A stretch of 64,000 nt of DNA from CAWKGC01 sp963849005 (GCA_963849005.1 CAWKGC010000019.1:248001-312000); one strand, 5' to 3'. Shown: positions 16,888 to 30,093, counted from the first letter of the stretch. Numbers and translations: made by a program. The notes: generated by a model not told the origin, from the sequence alone.

Positions 16888-18168
16888 TGGACGAGGATGA
16901 CGCGGAAGTCGTTGACGTTGGTGCGCGTCGGTCCGGTGACGACCAGGTCGCCCAGCGCCGAGAAGAAACCGTAGCCGTCGTTGTCGGCAAGCAGGCGCCG
17001 CGGCGTTCAGCCCGCAGCTGCGCCGCGCGCGCGAGCGCGTCGGGCGCGAGCAATGGCGCCGGCATTGTCTTCGCTGCCGTCGATGCCGTCGGTGTCGCAG
17101 GCGAGCGCTGAGATGCGCTCGAGCGCCGTCGAGGTCGATCGCGAGCGACAGCAGGAATTCGGTGCAGCGCCCGCCGCGGCCCGTTGCCGCGCACGGTGAC
17201 CGTGCATTCGCCGCCGGAGATCAACGCGACCGGCGGCTTCACGGGATGGGCGTGCCTGCCGGACCTGCCGCGCGAGCGCGGCATAGACTTTGGCGACTTC
17301 GCGACGCTTCGCCGGTGACGCTGTCGCCGAGGATCATCGGCGCGATGCCGTGTTGCTCGAAGTAAGTGCCGCGGCCGCCGAGAGGCTCTGCTGCGCGGTG
17401 GCGATGACGCGATTTTCCGCGTGCGCAAGGGCCGGGTCGCCGCGTTTCGGCGTTTCCGGGATGTCGCCCTGCGCGCGCCGCGCGTGAGGTGCTGCATGAT
17501 CGGCCTGCGGCACGTGACGCCGTAGCGCGTGAGGATGTCGAGCGCGTCCTGGTAGGTCGTGGGGTCGGCCGCGCACGGGCCCGAGGCGATGTGCGTCGGG
17601 TCGTCGCCGGTCACGTCGGAAATGATCAGCGCGAGCACCGGCGCTCGCAGGCCGCGGCGAGCCGCCCGCCCTGGATCACGCGAGAGGTGCTTGCGCACCG
17701 TGTTCATTTCCTGGATCGCCGCGCCGCAGGCGAGCAGGTCCCTGGTCATCGGCTTTCAGGTCGGCCATCGTGACGCCTTCCACCGGCAGCGACAGCAGGC
17801 TCGAGCCGCCGCCGGACACCAGCGCCAGCAGCAGGTCGTCGGGCCCGAGCCGCGACCGCAGCCGCGAGAATTTCCCGTGCCGCCTGCTCGCCGCTTCGTC
17901 GGGCACGGGATGGCCGGCTTCGACGATGCGGATGCGCTTCGCAAGGCAGGCCGTGGCCGTAGCGCGTGATGACGATGCCCTCGAGCGGCGACGCCGCGGG
18001 CCAGTGCTGCTCGACGGCCGCCGCCATCGCGGCGGCGGCCTTGCCGGCGCCGACGACCAGCGTGCGGCCATTCGGCGGGCGCGGCAGATGCGCGGGCACG
18101 ATCGCCAGCGGGTCGGCCGCGGCCAGCGCCGCCCGGAAACTGCCGAGAAGCAGATCCTTCGGCGTCAT
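16884..18168 (-). CDS. gckA: Glycerate 2-kinase, MOFRL family (many frameshifts)
   Basis: Phosphorylates D-glycerate, linking glyoxylate and tartronate metabolism to glycolysis. From ATG 18168 (MTPKDLLLGSFRAAL) the frame shows VVGAGKAAAAMAAAVEQHW. Other frames continue with EAGHPVPDEA, LVSGGGSSLLSLP and, near the end, TDGIDGSEDNAGA and TNVNDFRVILVQ. All are in the order and spacing of the class II glycerate kinase / TtuD family, and total length fits about 425 residues. Roughly ten single-base indels separate the pieces. It follows uvrA by 20 bases and overlaps lrgA by 4. Confidence 0.85.
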
Positions 18169-18188
18169 GCGCCGTCACTTCGCGTTGC

Positions 18189-21064
<2,876 letters not shown>

Positions 21065-21109
21065 GCCGGGTAAGCAAGCCTTGTGTCGGTCGGCGGGAGA
21101 AAGGGCAAT

Positions 21110-21126
21110 CTGCTAATATACAACAG
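21110..21126. promoter_or_regulatory. LexA-like palindrome upstream of uvrA
   Basis: On the minus strand the sequence reads CTGTTGTATATTAGCAG, lying 46 bases before the uvrA start, in the uvrA/MFS divergent region. It resembles the proteobacterial LexA box CTGT-N8-ACAG, but the spacing is one base too long and one outer position differs. With indel errors common here, a genuine box is possible. In E. coli uvrA is SOS-regulated. Confidence 0.3.
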
Positions 21127-21173
21127 CACGTTTTCCATTCCCACGCCCCCCTGTGTCGTCCTCCCCAGCCCGC

Positions 21174-22376
21174 ATGACCCCGCGCGAGCTCCGGGCCAGC
21201 CTTTCGCTTGCCTCGATCTTCGGTTTGCGCCTGTTCGGCATGTTCGTGATCCTCCCGGTGTTCGCGCTGTACGCCGCGCGACCTGCCGCGGCTGGAGCCT
21301 GACCCTGGTCGGGGTGGCGCTGGGCATCTACGGGCTCACCCAGGCGGCGCTGCAGATCCCCTTCGGCTGGCTTTCCGACCGGTACGGCAGGAAGCCCGTC
21401 CTCTATGCCGGGCTCGCGCTGTTCGCGGCCGGGAGCCTGGTTTGCGCGGCCTCGGCTTCCCCGGCCGCCATGATCTTCGGCCGGGCGCTGCAGGGCGCAG
21501 GCGCCATCTCCGGGGTGGTGATCGCGATGGCCGCGGACCTTACCCGCGACAGCCAGCGCGGCAAGGCGATGGCGATCATCGGCTCGACGATCGGCGTTTC
21601 CTTCGCCGTGTCCTTCGCGATCTCCCCGTTCCTGAGCGCGGCCATCGGCGTGCCGGGCATCTTCGCGATGACTGCCGGGCTGGCCATCGCCGCGGTCGCC
21701 GTCGTGGCCTTTGTCGTCCCCGACGTCGAGGCGCACGAGGCGCCTCGCGTCGAAGTCCCGTTTCGCGACGTCCTCGCCAATCGCGCACTTGCAGCGCCTC
21801 GACGTCGGCATTTTCGTGCTGCACGTCGTGCTGATGGCGCTCTTCATCGTCGTGCCCATCGCGCTCAAGCAGGCCGGGGTCGCGCCCGCGAGCCATGCCT
21901 GGGTGTATCTTGGTGCCGTGGTCGCGGGCCTGGTTTTCGCGCTGCCGGCAATTGTCGGCAGGGCGGCGCATGCGCACGAGCGGGGGTTCTTCCTCGGCGC
22001 GATCTCGTTGCTCGCGGCCAGCGTTGTCGCGCTGATGTTCGGCATGGCGAAGCTGACGGGAATATGCGTCGCGCTCGTCATCTTTTTCACCGCCTTCAAC
22101 GTTCTTGAGGCGAGGTTGCCGTCGCTGGTCGCGCGCCACGCGCCGGCGGGGGCCAAGGGCGCGGCGACGGGGGTGTATTCGAGCGTGCAGTTCCTCGGGA
22201 CATTCGTCGGCGGCGCGCTGGGCGGGGTGATCGCGCAGCATGCGGGCTTTCAGGCCGTGCTCGGGTTTTGCCTTGCGCTGGTGCTGGCCTGGATGGTGGT
22301 GGCGTGGCGGATGGAGCCGGCGGTACAGGAAAGAATCGGCGTGGAAGCGATCGGCAAGCTTCCTGCCTCCCATTGA
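21174..22376 (+). CDS. MFS transporter, YajR-like (frameshifted)
   Basis: A twelve-helix major facilitator protein of about 400 residues. ATG 21174 opens MTPRELRASLSLASIFGLRL. Two indels near 21275-21292 and one near 21790 move the frame; the body shows the MFS loop GWLSDRYGRKPVLYAGL and helices through FNVLEARLPSLVARHAPAGA. An MFS gene between uvrA and ssb is common in betaproteobacteria. The substrate is unknown; drug or sugar efflux are the usual guesses for this subfamily. Confidence 0.85.
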
Positions 22377-22401
22377 CTCAGGACAACGAAGGGGAAACGG
22401 C

Positions 22402-22878
22402 ATGGCATCGGTCAACAAGGTGATTCTCATCGGCAACCTCGGGCGCGACCCGGAAGTGCGGTACATGGCCGACGGCGGGGCGATCACCAACATCTCGATC
22501 GCGACCACGGACACGTGGAAGGACAAGGCAGGCGAGAAACAGGAGAAGACCGAATGGCATCGCGTGGCCTTCTTCGGCAAGCTCGCCGAGATCGCCGGCG
22601 AATACCTGAAGAAGGGCAGCCAGGTCTACGTGGAAGGGCGGCTCCAGACGCGCAAGTGGCAGGACAAGGAAGGGCAGGACAAGTACACCACCGAGATCGT
22701 CGCAGACCGCATGCAGATGCTCGGCCGCCGCGAAGGCGGTGGCGCGCCGGACGCCGACCGCGACTCCGGCCCGCGCGAATCCGCGCCGCGCCGCGAGACC
22801 GCGAAGGAAGGCGCCAAGGAGGGTGGAAAGTCGGGTGCCTCGAAGTTCGACGACTTCGAGGACGACATTCCGTTCTAG
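22402..22878 (+). CDS. ssb: Single-stranded DNA-binding protein
   Basis: SSB coats single-stranded DNA in replication and repair. The 158-residue product begins MASVNKVILIGNLGRDPEVR, the OB fold. Residues ~110-150 form a polar, Gly/Glu/Arg-rich linker, and the protein ends with the acidic partner-docking tail DDFEDDIPF. ATG 22402 follows CGAAGGGGAAACGG. Its stop overlaps by three bases the stop of the convergent dehydrogenase. Confidence 0.97.
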   Translation: MASVNKVILIGNLGRDPEVRYMADGGAITNISIATTDTWKDKAGEKQEKTEWHRVAFFGKLAEIAGEYLKKGSQVYVEGRLQTRKWQDKEGQDKYTTEIVADRMQMLGRREGGGAPDADRDSGPRESAPRRETAKEGAKEGGKSGASKFDDFEDDIPF

Positions 22879-23949
22879 GGCTTCAAAGCGCCGAGGGCGG
22901 GGCGGCCCCGAGCTTCTCCGCCCACGGTGCCAGCGCCGGCAGGATGCCGGCGTGCAAGGCGACGCCTTGCGCCTGTTGTTCGCGGGAGTGCGACAAGCCG
23001 CGCTCGCCCGGCGTCCGGACTTTCTCGCCGGCGCGCCGAGGGCGGGCCGCGCGGCAAGCTTGCGCGATGTGCTCGGTCTGCCGGGAGAACGCCTCCGACC
23101 CCGAGAACGCCGCGCGGATCGATCACCTGCAGGAACACCGTCGCGCCCCAGCCTTCCTTCGGGTCGGCGCGGCCGTGCCCCGCCAATCCCCCCGGTGAGC
23201 GCTTCCACGAGGAGCGTGAGGCCAAAGCCCTTGTGGCCTGCATCGAGCCCGCCCAGCGGCAGGATCGTGCCCCTGGGATCGCCGAACAGCACCCCGGGGT
23301 CGTCGGTCGGGTTTCCCTTCGCATCGAGCGCCCACGGGCCCGCGAAGCCTGCTGCCCGCCTTGTGCAATCGCGCGGTCATCGCGTTGGTCGTGATCGAGG
23401 TCGAGACGTCGACCAGCACCGGGTCGCCCTCGGTCGGGAAGCCCGCCGCGATCGGGTTGGGCGTGAACACCGCGTCGATGCCGCCGAAAGGGGCGACGCT
23501 GGCGGTATTCGGGTCGGAGCAGATGAGCAGCATGACAGCAGCCCGCGATCAGTGGCGCGTTTCAGGTACGCGGCCAGGCAGGCGATGTGGTGGCTGCGGC
23601 GGATCACGACCGTGCCGGTGCCGCTGCGTTTTCGCGCGCTCGGCGGCGAGGTCCAGCGCCTTGCAGCGACCAGCCACGGTCCCGGCAACCGCTGGCCGTC
23701 CCAGGTCACTGCCGCGCGGATGGTCCGCGACCACCTTCGGCTCGCCGGCCTTCGCCATCGAACCCGAAGCTCGAGTTCGCCAAGATAGCCCGGCAACAGC
23801 GCGAGGCCGTGCGTGTCGTGCCCGAGCAGGTCGGCTTCGACCAGGATCTCTGCGACGAAGCGCGCCTTTTCCGCGTCAAGCCCGGCGGCGCGCAGCAATT
23901 GCGACGCCCAGGCGATCAGCTCGCCATGACGGTATCGGGACTGCGCCAT
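22875..23949 (-). CDS. Ldh-family (malate/L-lactate/ureidoglycolate type) dehydrogenase (frameshifted)
   Basis: An NAD(P)-dependent oxidoreductase of the Ldh/MdhC fold, not the Rossmann LDH. From ATG 23949: MAQSRYRHGELIAWASQLLR, then EADLLGHDTHGLALLPGYL with the catalytic-region His, then in other frames GTGTVVIRRSHHIACLAAYL and CSDPNTASVAPFGGIDAVF. Length fits about 355 residues. Several single-base indels break it. It begins 3 bases after the SDR stop, so the two are co-transcribed as the minus arm of the sugar-acid island. The substrate is probably a 2-hydroxyacid; I cannot name it. Confidence 0.82.
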
Positions 23950-23952
23950 CGG

Positions 23953-24699
23953 TCAGTACGTGGCGCGGCCGCCGGAGAGGTCGAACACCGCGCCGGTCGA
24001 GAACGAGCATTCCTCGGAGGCGAGCCAGCACACCATCGCCGCGATCTCCTCGACCTGGCCGAAGCGCCCCATCGGGATCTTCGAGAGCATGAAGTCGATG
24101 TGCGCCTGCGTCATCTGCTCGAACATGCCGGTCTTCACCGCAGCCGGCGTCACGCAGTTCACGCGAACGCCGGTCTTCGCGAGTTCCTTGCCGAGCGACT
24201 TGGTGAGCGCGATCACGCCGGCCTTCGAGGCGCTGTAGGCCGACGCGTTGGGATTGCCTTCCTTGCCGGCGACCGAGGCGATGTTGACGATTCGCCCGTA
24301 ACCGCCGGCGCTCATGTGCGGCGCGGCCGCGCGGTTGCACAGGAACACGCCCGTGAGGTTGATGTCGAGAACCTGCTTCCAGTCCGCGACCGGATACTCG
24401 GCCACCGTCGTGTTCGGCCCGGTGATGCCGGCGCTGCATACCATCGCATCCACCTTGCCGAGAGCGGCGACGGTGTCGGCGAACGCCCTGGCCACATCGG
24501 CCTCCTTCGAAACGTCGAGCGCGGCGGTGTGCGTCGCGGGCCCGAGCGCCTTGCTCGCGGCCGCGAGCGCCGCCGGGTCGCGGTCCCACAGGCTCACCCG
24601 CGCCCCCGAGGCGGCCAGCCGCGTGGCGATGGCAAGTCCGATGCCCGCGCCGCCACCGGTGACGATGGCGCTGCGGCCCTTGAAGTCGAGCTGGTTCAT
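23953..24699 (-). CDS. SDR-family NAD(P)-dependent dehydrogenase
   Basis: A 248-residue classical short-chain dehydrogenase. It has the cofactor motif TGGGAGIG near residue 12, the NAG-type motif seen as CSAGITGPN, catalytic SVAG...Y-S-A-S-K, and a C-terminal TGAVFDLSGGRATY. It probably oxidises a sugar acid or 2-keto-3-deoxy acid in this cluster. ATG 24699 (MNQLDFKGRSAIVTGGG) is preferred; the frame is open further upstream through the operator, which would add 26 unlikely residues. It diverges from the IlvD/Edd dehydratase across a shared regulatory region. Confidence 0.9.
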   Translation of the reverse strand: MNQLDFKGRSAIVTGGGAGIGLAIATRLAASGARVSLWDRDPAALAAASKALGPATHTAALDVSKEADVARAFADTVAALGKVDAMVCSAGITGPNTTVAEYPVADWKQVLDINLTGVFLCNRAAAPHMSAGGYGRIVNIASVAGKEGNPNASAYSASKAGVIALTKSLGKELAKTGVRVNCVTPAAVKTGMFEQMTQAHIDFMLSKIPMGRFGQVEEIAAMVCWLASEECSFSTGAVFDLSGGRATY

Positions 24700-24754
24700 G
24701 GATGCTTTTCCTTGTGGGTCCCGGGCGCCGGAAGGAACGCGCAACGGCGCGCGA

Positions 24755-24798
24755 AATTGGCCTGACCATTTGACCACCTCGGCCCTGCTGTGTAAAGT
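24755..24798 (+). promoter_or_regulatory. FadR/GntR-type operator overlapping the dehydratase promoter
   Basis: AATTGGCCTGACCA (24755-24768), a 4-base spacer and ACCAC (24773-24777) recur unchanged at 34549-34571, next to the GntR gene. The core TTGG-N4-ACCA is the typical form of FadR-subfamily operators (as for PdhR and LldR). A candidate promoter, TTGACC (24770-24775), 17 bases, TAAAGT (24793-24798), drives the plus-strand dehydratase. The operator overlaps the -35 hexamer, which suggests repression. Confidence 0.72.
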
Positions 24799-24877
24799 GC
24801 ATCGGAGTCGTTCCGGCGCGCCGCCTGGCGCCTACGGGACCCGAATCCGAGATGGCAATCCGGGGGAGAAGCCGAGA

Positions 24878-26610
24878 GTGTCCGCAGACAAGAAGCGGCG
24901 CCGCAGCCAGCAATGGTTCGGCCGCGACGGCAAGATGGGCTTCATCTACCGCTCGTGGATGAAGAACCGCGGCATCCCGCACGACCAGTTCGACGGCCGG
25001 CCGGTCATCGGCATCTGCAACACCTACTCCGAACTCACTCCCTGCAACTCGCACTTCCGCACGCTCGCCGAGCACGTGAAGACCGGGGTGTGGGAGGCCG
25101 GGCGGCTTTCCCCTCGAGTTCCCGGTGATGTCGCTTGGCGAAACGCTGCTCCGGCCCACGGCGATGCTCTACCGCAACCTGGCCAGCATGGACGTCGAGG
25201 AATCGATCCGCGGCAACCCGATCGACGGCGTGGTGCTGCTCATGGGCTGCGACAAGACCACGCCGTCGCTGCTGATGGGTGCGGCGAGCTGCGACCTGCC
25301 GACCATCGGCGTCTCCGGCGGGCCGATGCTTTCGGGCTGGTACAAGGGCGGAACGCATCGGCTCGGGCACCAACACCTGGTCGCTCTCCGAGGACCTGCG
25401 CGCGGGCAGGATCACGAAAGACGAGTTTCACGAGGCGGAAAGCTGCATGCACCGCTCGCACGGCCATTGCATGACCATGGGCACGGCCTCGACGATGGCG
25501 AGCATGGTCGAGGCGCTTGGCGTCGGGCTTCCCGGCAACGCCGCCTATCCGGCGGTCGATGCACGGCGCAACGTCATTGCGCGCGAAGCGGGGCGGCGCA
25601 TCGTCGAGCTCGTGCAGAAGGACGTCAGGCTCTCGAAGATCCTCACGCGCGAAGCGTTCGAGAACGCCATCCGCGTCAATGCCGCGATCGGCGGCTCGAC
25701 CAACGCGGTGATCCACCTGATTGCGCTGGCTCGCCGCATCGGCGTGAAACTCGCGCTCGACGACTGGGACAAGTTCGGCCGGGGCGTGCACACGATGGTG
25801 AACCTGATGCCCAACGGCAAGTACCTGATGGAGGACTTCTGCTACGCGGGCGGCCTTCCCGCGGTGCTGCGCGAGCTCGGGGAAGCGGGGCTCCTCAACA
25901 AGAAGGCGCTCACCGCCAACGGCAGGACGATCTGGGAGAACAACCGCAAGGCGGAGAACCACAACCCCGACGTGATCATGCCGTTCGCGAGACCGTTCAA
26001 GCGCGAGTCCGGCATCGCGGTGCTGCGCGGCAACCTCTGCCCGGACGGCGCGATCATCAAGCCCTCGGCCGCCACGCCGAAGCTCATGAAGCACAGGGGT
26101 CGCGCAGTGGTGTTCAATGACATCGAGGACTTCCACGCGCGCGTCGACAGCCCGAAGCTCAGGATCGACGAGAACTCGGTGATGGTGCTGAAGAACTGCG
26201 GTCCGAAGGGCTACCCGGGGATGGCCGAAGTCGGCAACATGCCGCTGCCCGCGAAGCTCCTGAAGAAGGGCGTGACCGACATGGTGCGCATCTCGGACGC
26301 GCGCATGAGCGGCACCGCCTACGGCACGGTGGTGCTGCACGCGGCCCCCGAGGCGGCGGCGGGCGGCCCGCTGGCGTTGGTCGAGGACGGCGACGAGATC
26401 GAACTCGACGTCGCGAAGCGCAGGCTTCACCTTCACGTGTCCGATGCGGAGCTTGCGAAGCGCCGCGCGAAGTGGAGGCCGCCGGTGCCGCCGATGACGC
26501 GCGGCTACACGCGCCTATACGTCGACCACGTGAACCAGGCGAGCGAAGGCGCGGACCTCGATTTCCTGGTCGGCAAGAGCGGCGCGGACGTTCCCCGGGA
26601 CAACCACTGA
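24878..26610 (+). CDS. IlvD/Edd-family sugar-acid dehydratase (two frameshifts)
   Basis: A [2Fe-2S] dehydratase that removes water from an aldonic acid to give a 2-keto-3-deoxy acid; close in type to L-arabinonate/xylonate dehydratases. GTG 24878 starts MSADKKRRRSQQWFGRDGKM. Cluster and active-site regions are CNTYSELTPCN, GCDKTTPSLLMGA and HCMTMGTASTMASM. The end shows VRISDARMSGTAYG. Single-base indels occur at about 25103 (GGFPLEFPVMS expected) and 25350 (before SGTNTW). Corrected length is about 577 residues. It overlaps the next gene by one base (TGATG) and leads the operon with the ABC importer. Confidence 0.9.
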
Positions 26611-27575
26611 TGCCGGCGCCGAAGGTGCTGATCACCGATTACGACTTTCGGGATGTCGAGCTGGAGCTCGGCATCTACCGCGCCGCGGGCGTCGAAGTGA
26701 AGACCGCGCAGTGCAGGAACGAGGAAGACGTGATTCGCGAGGCCGAAGGCTGCAGCGGCGTCCTGGTGCAGTACGCGCCGATCAACTCCAAGGTGCTCGC
26801 GGCCCGCCCCGAGATCCGCATCGCCAGCCGCTACGGCGCCGGCTTCGACACGATCAACACGGAAGATGCGCGCAAGCACGGCGTCTGGGTCGCGAACTCG
26901 CCCGATTACGGCGTCGGCGAAGTGGCAACGCATGCCCTCGGGATGGCGCTCGCGCTGCTGCGCCACCTGCCGTTCTACGACCGCGATGTCCGGGCCGGCA
27001 AATGGCACTACCTCACGCCGGGCACGATCAAGCGCGCCGGCGACCTGACCGTGGGCATCCTCGGCCTGGGCCGCATAGGCAAGCGCATGGCCCACCTCTC
27101 GCGCAATGCCTTTGCCCGTGTCATCGCCTGCGACCCGTACATCATCGACGGAGATTTTCCCGCCTACGTCGGCCGCGTGGACCTCGAAGGCCTGTTCCGG
27201 GAGGCGGACGTGATTTCCCTGCACGTGCCGCTGAACGACGAGACGCGCGGCATGGTGAATGCCCGCCTGCTGGCATTGATGAAGCGCGGCAGCGTGCTGG
27301 TGAACACGGCGCGCGGCGCGGTGGTGAACGTGGACGACATGCTCGCCGCGCTGGATGCCGGGACGCTCGACGCCGCCGGGCTCGATGTCCTGCCGGTCGA
27401 GCCGCCGCCGGCGGGCCACGCGCTGCTCACGCATCCCCGCATCCTGCTTACGCCGCATTCGGCCTTTTTCTCGGTGGAGGCGGAGCGCGAATTGCGCCGG
27501 AAGGCCGCAGAGAATATCGTGGACTACTTTCGCACCGGGCGGCCGAAGTACGTGGTCGTCGAAGGCCGCACCTGA
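26610..27575 (+). CDS. D-2-hydroxyacid dehydrogenase, CtBP/SerA-like
   Basis: A 321-residue NAD(H)-dependent dehydrogenase that interconverts 2-keto and D-2-hydroxy acids. The cofactor motif is GILGLGRIGKRMA (about 148-160). The catalytic region has the Arg-containing TARGAVVNVDDML, the Glu in LDVLPVEPPP, and the His in LTPHSAFFSVEAE. ATG 26610 overlaps the dehydratase stop, so the two enzymes are translated together. Glyoxylate, hydroxypyruvate or a keto-sugar acid are candidate substrates. Confidence 0.88.
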   Translation: MPAPKVLITDYDFRDVELELGIYRAAGVEVKTAQCRNEEDVIREAEGCSGVLVQYAPINSKVLAARPEIRIASRYGAGFDTINTEDARKHGVWVANSPDYGVGEVATHALGMALALLRHLPFYDRDVRAGKWHYLTPGTIKRAGDLTVGILGLGRIGKRMAHLSRNAFARVIACDPYIIDGDFPAYVGRVDLEGLFREADVISLHVPLNDETRGMVNARLLALMKRGSVLVNTARGAVVNVDDMLAALDAGTLDAAGLDVLPVEPPPAGHALLTHPRILLTPHSAFFSVEAERELRRKAAENIVDYFRTGRPKYVVVEGRT

Positions 27576-27585
27576 AGGCGAGGAC

Positions 27586-28662
27586 ATGGCTGCCGTCAAC
27601 CTGAGAAACGTCGAGAAGCGCTTCGGCACGACTGCCGTGATCCACGGCGTGAACATCGACATCGCCGATGGCGAGTTCGCGGTGCTCGTGGGCCCGTCGG
27701 GCTGCGGCAAGTCGACGCTGCTCAGGATGATCGCAGGCCTCGAGGAGATCACGGGCGGGGAGATCGACATCGGAGGGCGCGTCGTCAACAACGTCCAGCC
27801 GAAGGAACGCGACATCGCCATGGTGTTCCAGAACTACGCGCTCTATCCGCACATGACGGTGCGTGACAACATGGCCTTCAGCCTGACGCTGGCGAAGAAG
27901 TCGAAGCAGGAGATCGCCGAGCGCGTCGACAAGGCCGCGGGCATCCTCGGCCTCGGGCAGTTGCTGGAGCGCTACCCGCGCCAGCTTTCCGGCGGCCAGC
28001 GCCAGCGCGTGGCGATGGGGCGCGCCATCGTCAGGAACCCGCAGGTGTTCCTCTTCGACGAGCCGCTTTCCAACCTCGACGCCAAGCTGCGTGTGGCGAT
28101 GCGCACCGAGATCAAGGAACTGCACCAGCGCCTGAAGACCACCTCGATCTACGTCACGCACGACCAGATCGAGGCGATGACGATGGCCGACAAGATCGTC
28201 GTGATGCGTGACGGCATCGTCGAGCAGACCGGGGGGCCGCTGGACCTGTACGACAATCCCGTCAACATTTTCGTCGCGGGATTCATCGGTTCGCCGGCAA
28301 TGAATTTCCTTCCCGGCGTTCTGCGCCGCTCCGGCACCGGTGCGCAGATCGAGCTCGGCAACGGCAGTCGCGTCGGCGCGCCGGCCAACGTCGGCGGCGC
28401 CGATGGCCAGCCGATCACCTATGGCGTCAGGCCCGAGCACCTTGCGATGTGCGGCGAGGGAGAAGGGTTTGCGGCAGACGTGGTGGTGGTCGAGCCGACC
28501 GGCGCGGATACGCAGGTGTTCTGCAAGGTCGATGGCGTGGAGCTCACCGCCATTTTCCGCGAGCGCCACGATTTTCGTCCGGGGCAGCGCATCGCGCTCA
28601 TGCCCGATGTGCCGCGGACGTTCATATTCGATTCTGCAAGCGGCAAGAGACTGGTGGGTTAG
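27586..28662 (+). CDS. ABC transporter ATPase, MalK/UgpC type
   Basis: The energy-coupling subunit of a carbohydrate importer, 358 residues. Motifs in order: Walker A VGPSGCGKSTLL (about 36-47), Q-loop MVFQNYALYPHM, signature QLSGGQRQRVAMGRA, Walker B VFLFDEPLSNLDAKL, His-loop YVTHDQIEAMTMAD. A C-terminal TOBE/regulatory region (about 240-358) includes TYGVRPEHLAM. It lies 10 bases after the hydroxyacid dehydrogenase. The following genes supply its binding protein and two permeases. Confidence 0.95.
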   Translation: MAAVNLRNVEKRFGTTAVIHGVNIDIADGEFAVLVGPSGCGKSTLLRMIAGLEEITGGEIDIGGRVVNNVQPKERDIAMVFQNYALYPHMTVRDNMAFSLTLAKKSKQEIAERVDKAAGILGLGQLLERYPRQLSGGQRQRVAMGRAIVRNPQVFLFDEPLSNLDAKLRVAMRTEIKELHQRLKTTSIYVTHDQIEAMTMADKIVVMRDGIVEQTGGPLDLYDNPVNIFVAGFIGSPAMNFLPGVLRRSGTGAQIELGNGSRVGAPANVGGADGQPITYGVRPEHLAMCGEGEGFAADVVVVEPTGADTQVFCKVDGVELTAIFRERHDFRPGQRIALMPDVPRTFIFDSASGKRLVG

Positions 28663-28720
28663 GGGCGCGGCCGCACGGCCAGCCGCGCATGGGCAACGAC
28701 AAACGCAAAGGAGCGAGGCG

Positions 28721-30049
28721 ATGAGCAAGTTTTCACGGCGTGATTTCCTGAAGGTCACCGCGGGCACGGCTGCCGGCGGCGCGGTAGGCGCGGGTTCCGC
28801 GCTCTGGACGGCGGATGCATGGGCGCAGGCGAAGAGCTGGACGCCGGAGAAGGGCGCCAAGCTGCGGGTGCTCCGCTGGAAGCGCTTCGTCGCTGGCGAC
28901 GAAGAGGCGTGGATGGCGAACACGAAGAAGTTCACCGAGAAGACCGGCGTCGAAGTGCGCGTCGACAACGAAGGCTGGGAGGACGTGCGGCCCAAGGCGG
29001 CGGTGGCGGCCAACGTGAACAGCGGGCCGGACATCATCCTGTCCACGTTCGACGATGCCAACATGTATCCCGACAAGCTGCTCGACGTCACCGACCTGGC
29101 CAATTACCTCGGCGCCAAGTATGGCGGCTGGTACCCGGTGTGCGAGCAGTACCTCAAGCAGGGCAACAAGTGGATCGCGCTGCCACTGGGGTGCGCCGGC
29201 AACTGCATCGTCTACCGCGAAAGCCACATGAAGGCGGCGGGCTTCAGCACTTTCCCGAAGGATACCGAGGGCTTCCTCAAGCTCATGCAGGCGATGAAGG
29301 CGAAGGGAACGCCAGGTGGATTCGCGCTCGGCAATGCGACCGGGGACGGAAACGTCTGGACCCACTGGCTGCTGTGGTCTTTCGGCGGCAGGATGGTCGA
29401 CGAGAAGAACAACGTCGTCCTCAACAGCCCGGAGACCGTCAAGGCGCTGGAGTACGCCAAGCAACTCTACGACACCTTCGTCCCGGGCACGCTTTCGTGG
29501 CTCGACCCCAACAACAACAAGGCGTTCCTGGATGGGCAGATCAGCGTGACCGCAAACGGGATCTCGGTCTACTACGCCGCCAAGAACTCGCAGGATCCGA
29601 AGCTCAAGGAAATGGCGGCCGACATCCAGCATGCCAACATGCCGATCGGCCCGATCGGGCGGCCGACGGAGCTCAACCTGTTCTTCAACCAGATGATCTT
29701 CAAGTACACCAAGTTCCCGAACGCCGCCAAGGCCTACCTGGCGTTCATGATGGAGAAGGAGCAGTACGAGCCCTGGCAGCAGGCGGCCATCGGCTACGTC
29801 ACCCAGCCGCTCCGGGCCTTCGAGTCCAACCCGATCTGGACCGTGGATCCCAAGCACACGCCCTATCGCGATGCCATGAAGATCATGCAGGCCAACGGCT
29901 ATGCGGGCAAGATGGGTTATTCCTCCGCGGCAGCAATGGCCGACTTCATCGTGGTCAACATGGTTGCCGAGGCGGCGAGCGGCTCCAAGTCGCCGAAGGA
30001 AGCGGCCGAGCGCGCGCATAAACGCGCTGAACGGTACTACAAGGTCTGA
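28721..30049 (+). CDS. ABC transporter substrate-binding protein (Tat-exported)
   Basis: A 442-residue family-1 solute-binding protein. The N-terminus carries a twin-arginine signal, SRRDFLKV (residues 5-12), a hydrophobic stretch and a cleavage site near AWAQA, so export of a folded protein is expected. The mature part has the carbohydrate-binding-protein layout (GPDIILSTFDDANMYPDKLL; WTHWLLWSFGGRMVDEKN). Tat signals are not rare in such proteins of this class. The ligand is probably a sugar or sugar acid, given the catabolic genes around it. Confidence 0.92.
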   Translation: MSKFSRRDFLKVTAGTAAGGAVGAGSALWTADAWAQAKSWTPEKGAKLRVLRWKRFVAGDEEAWMANTKKFTEKTGVEVRVDNEGWEDVRPKAAVAANVNSGPDIILSTFDDANMYPDKLLDVTDLANYLGAKYGGWYPVCEQYLKQGNKWIALPLGCAGNCIVYRESHMKAAGFSTFPKDTEGFLKLMQAMKAKGTPGGFALGNATGDGNVWTHWLLWSFGGRMVDEKNNVVLNSPETVKALEYAKQLYDTFVPGTLSWLDPNNNKAFLDGQISVTANGISVYYAAKNSQDPKLKEMAADIQHANMPIGPIGRPTELNLFFNQMIFKYTKFPNAAKAYLAFMMEKEQYEPWQQAAIGYVTQPLRAFESNPIWTVDPKHTPYRDAMKIMQANGYAGKMGYSSAAAMADFIVVNMVAEAASGSKSPKEAAERAHKRAERYYKV

Positions 30050-30093
30050 CGGGCGAGGGCGGGGCCGCGACCCGGCCCCGCCGCCCCATCCTC

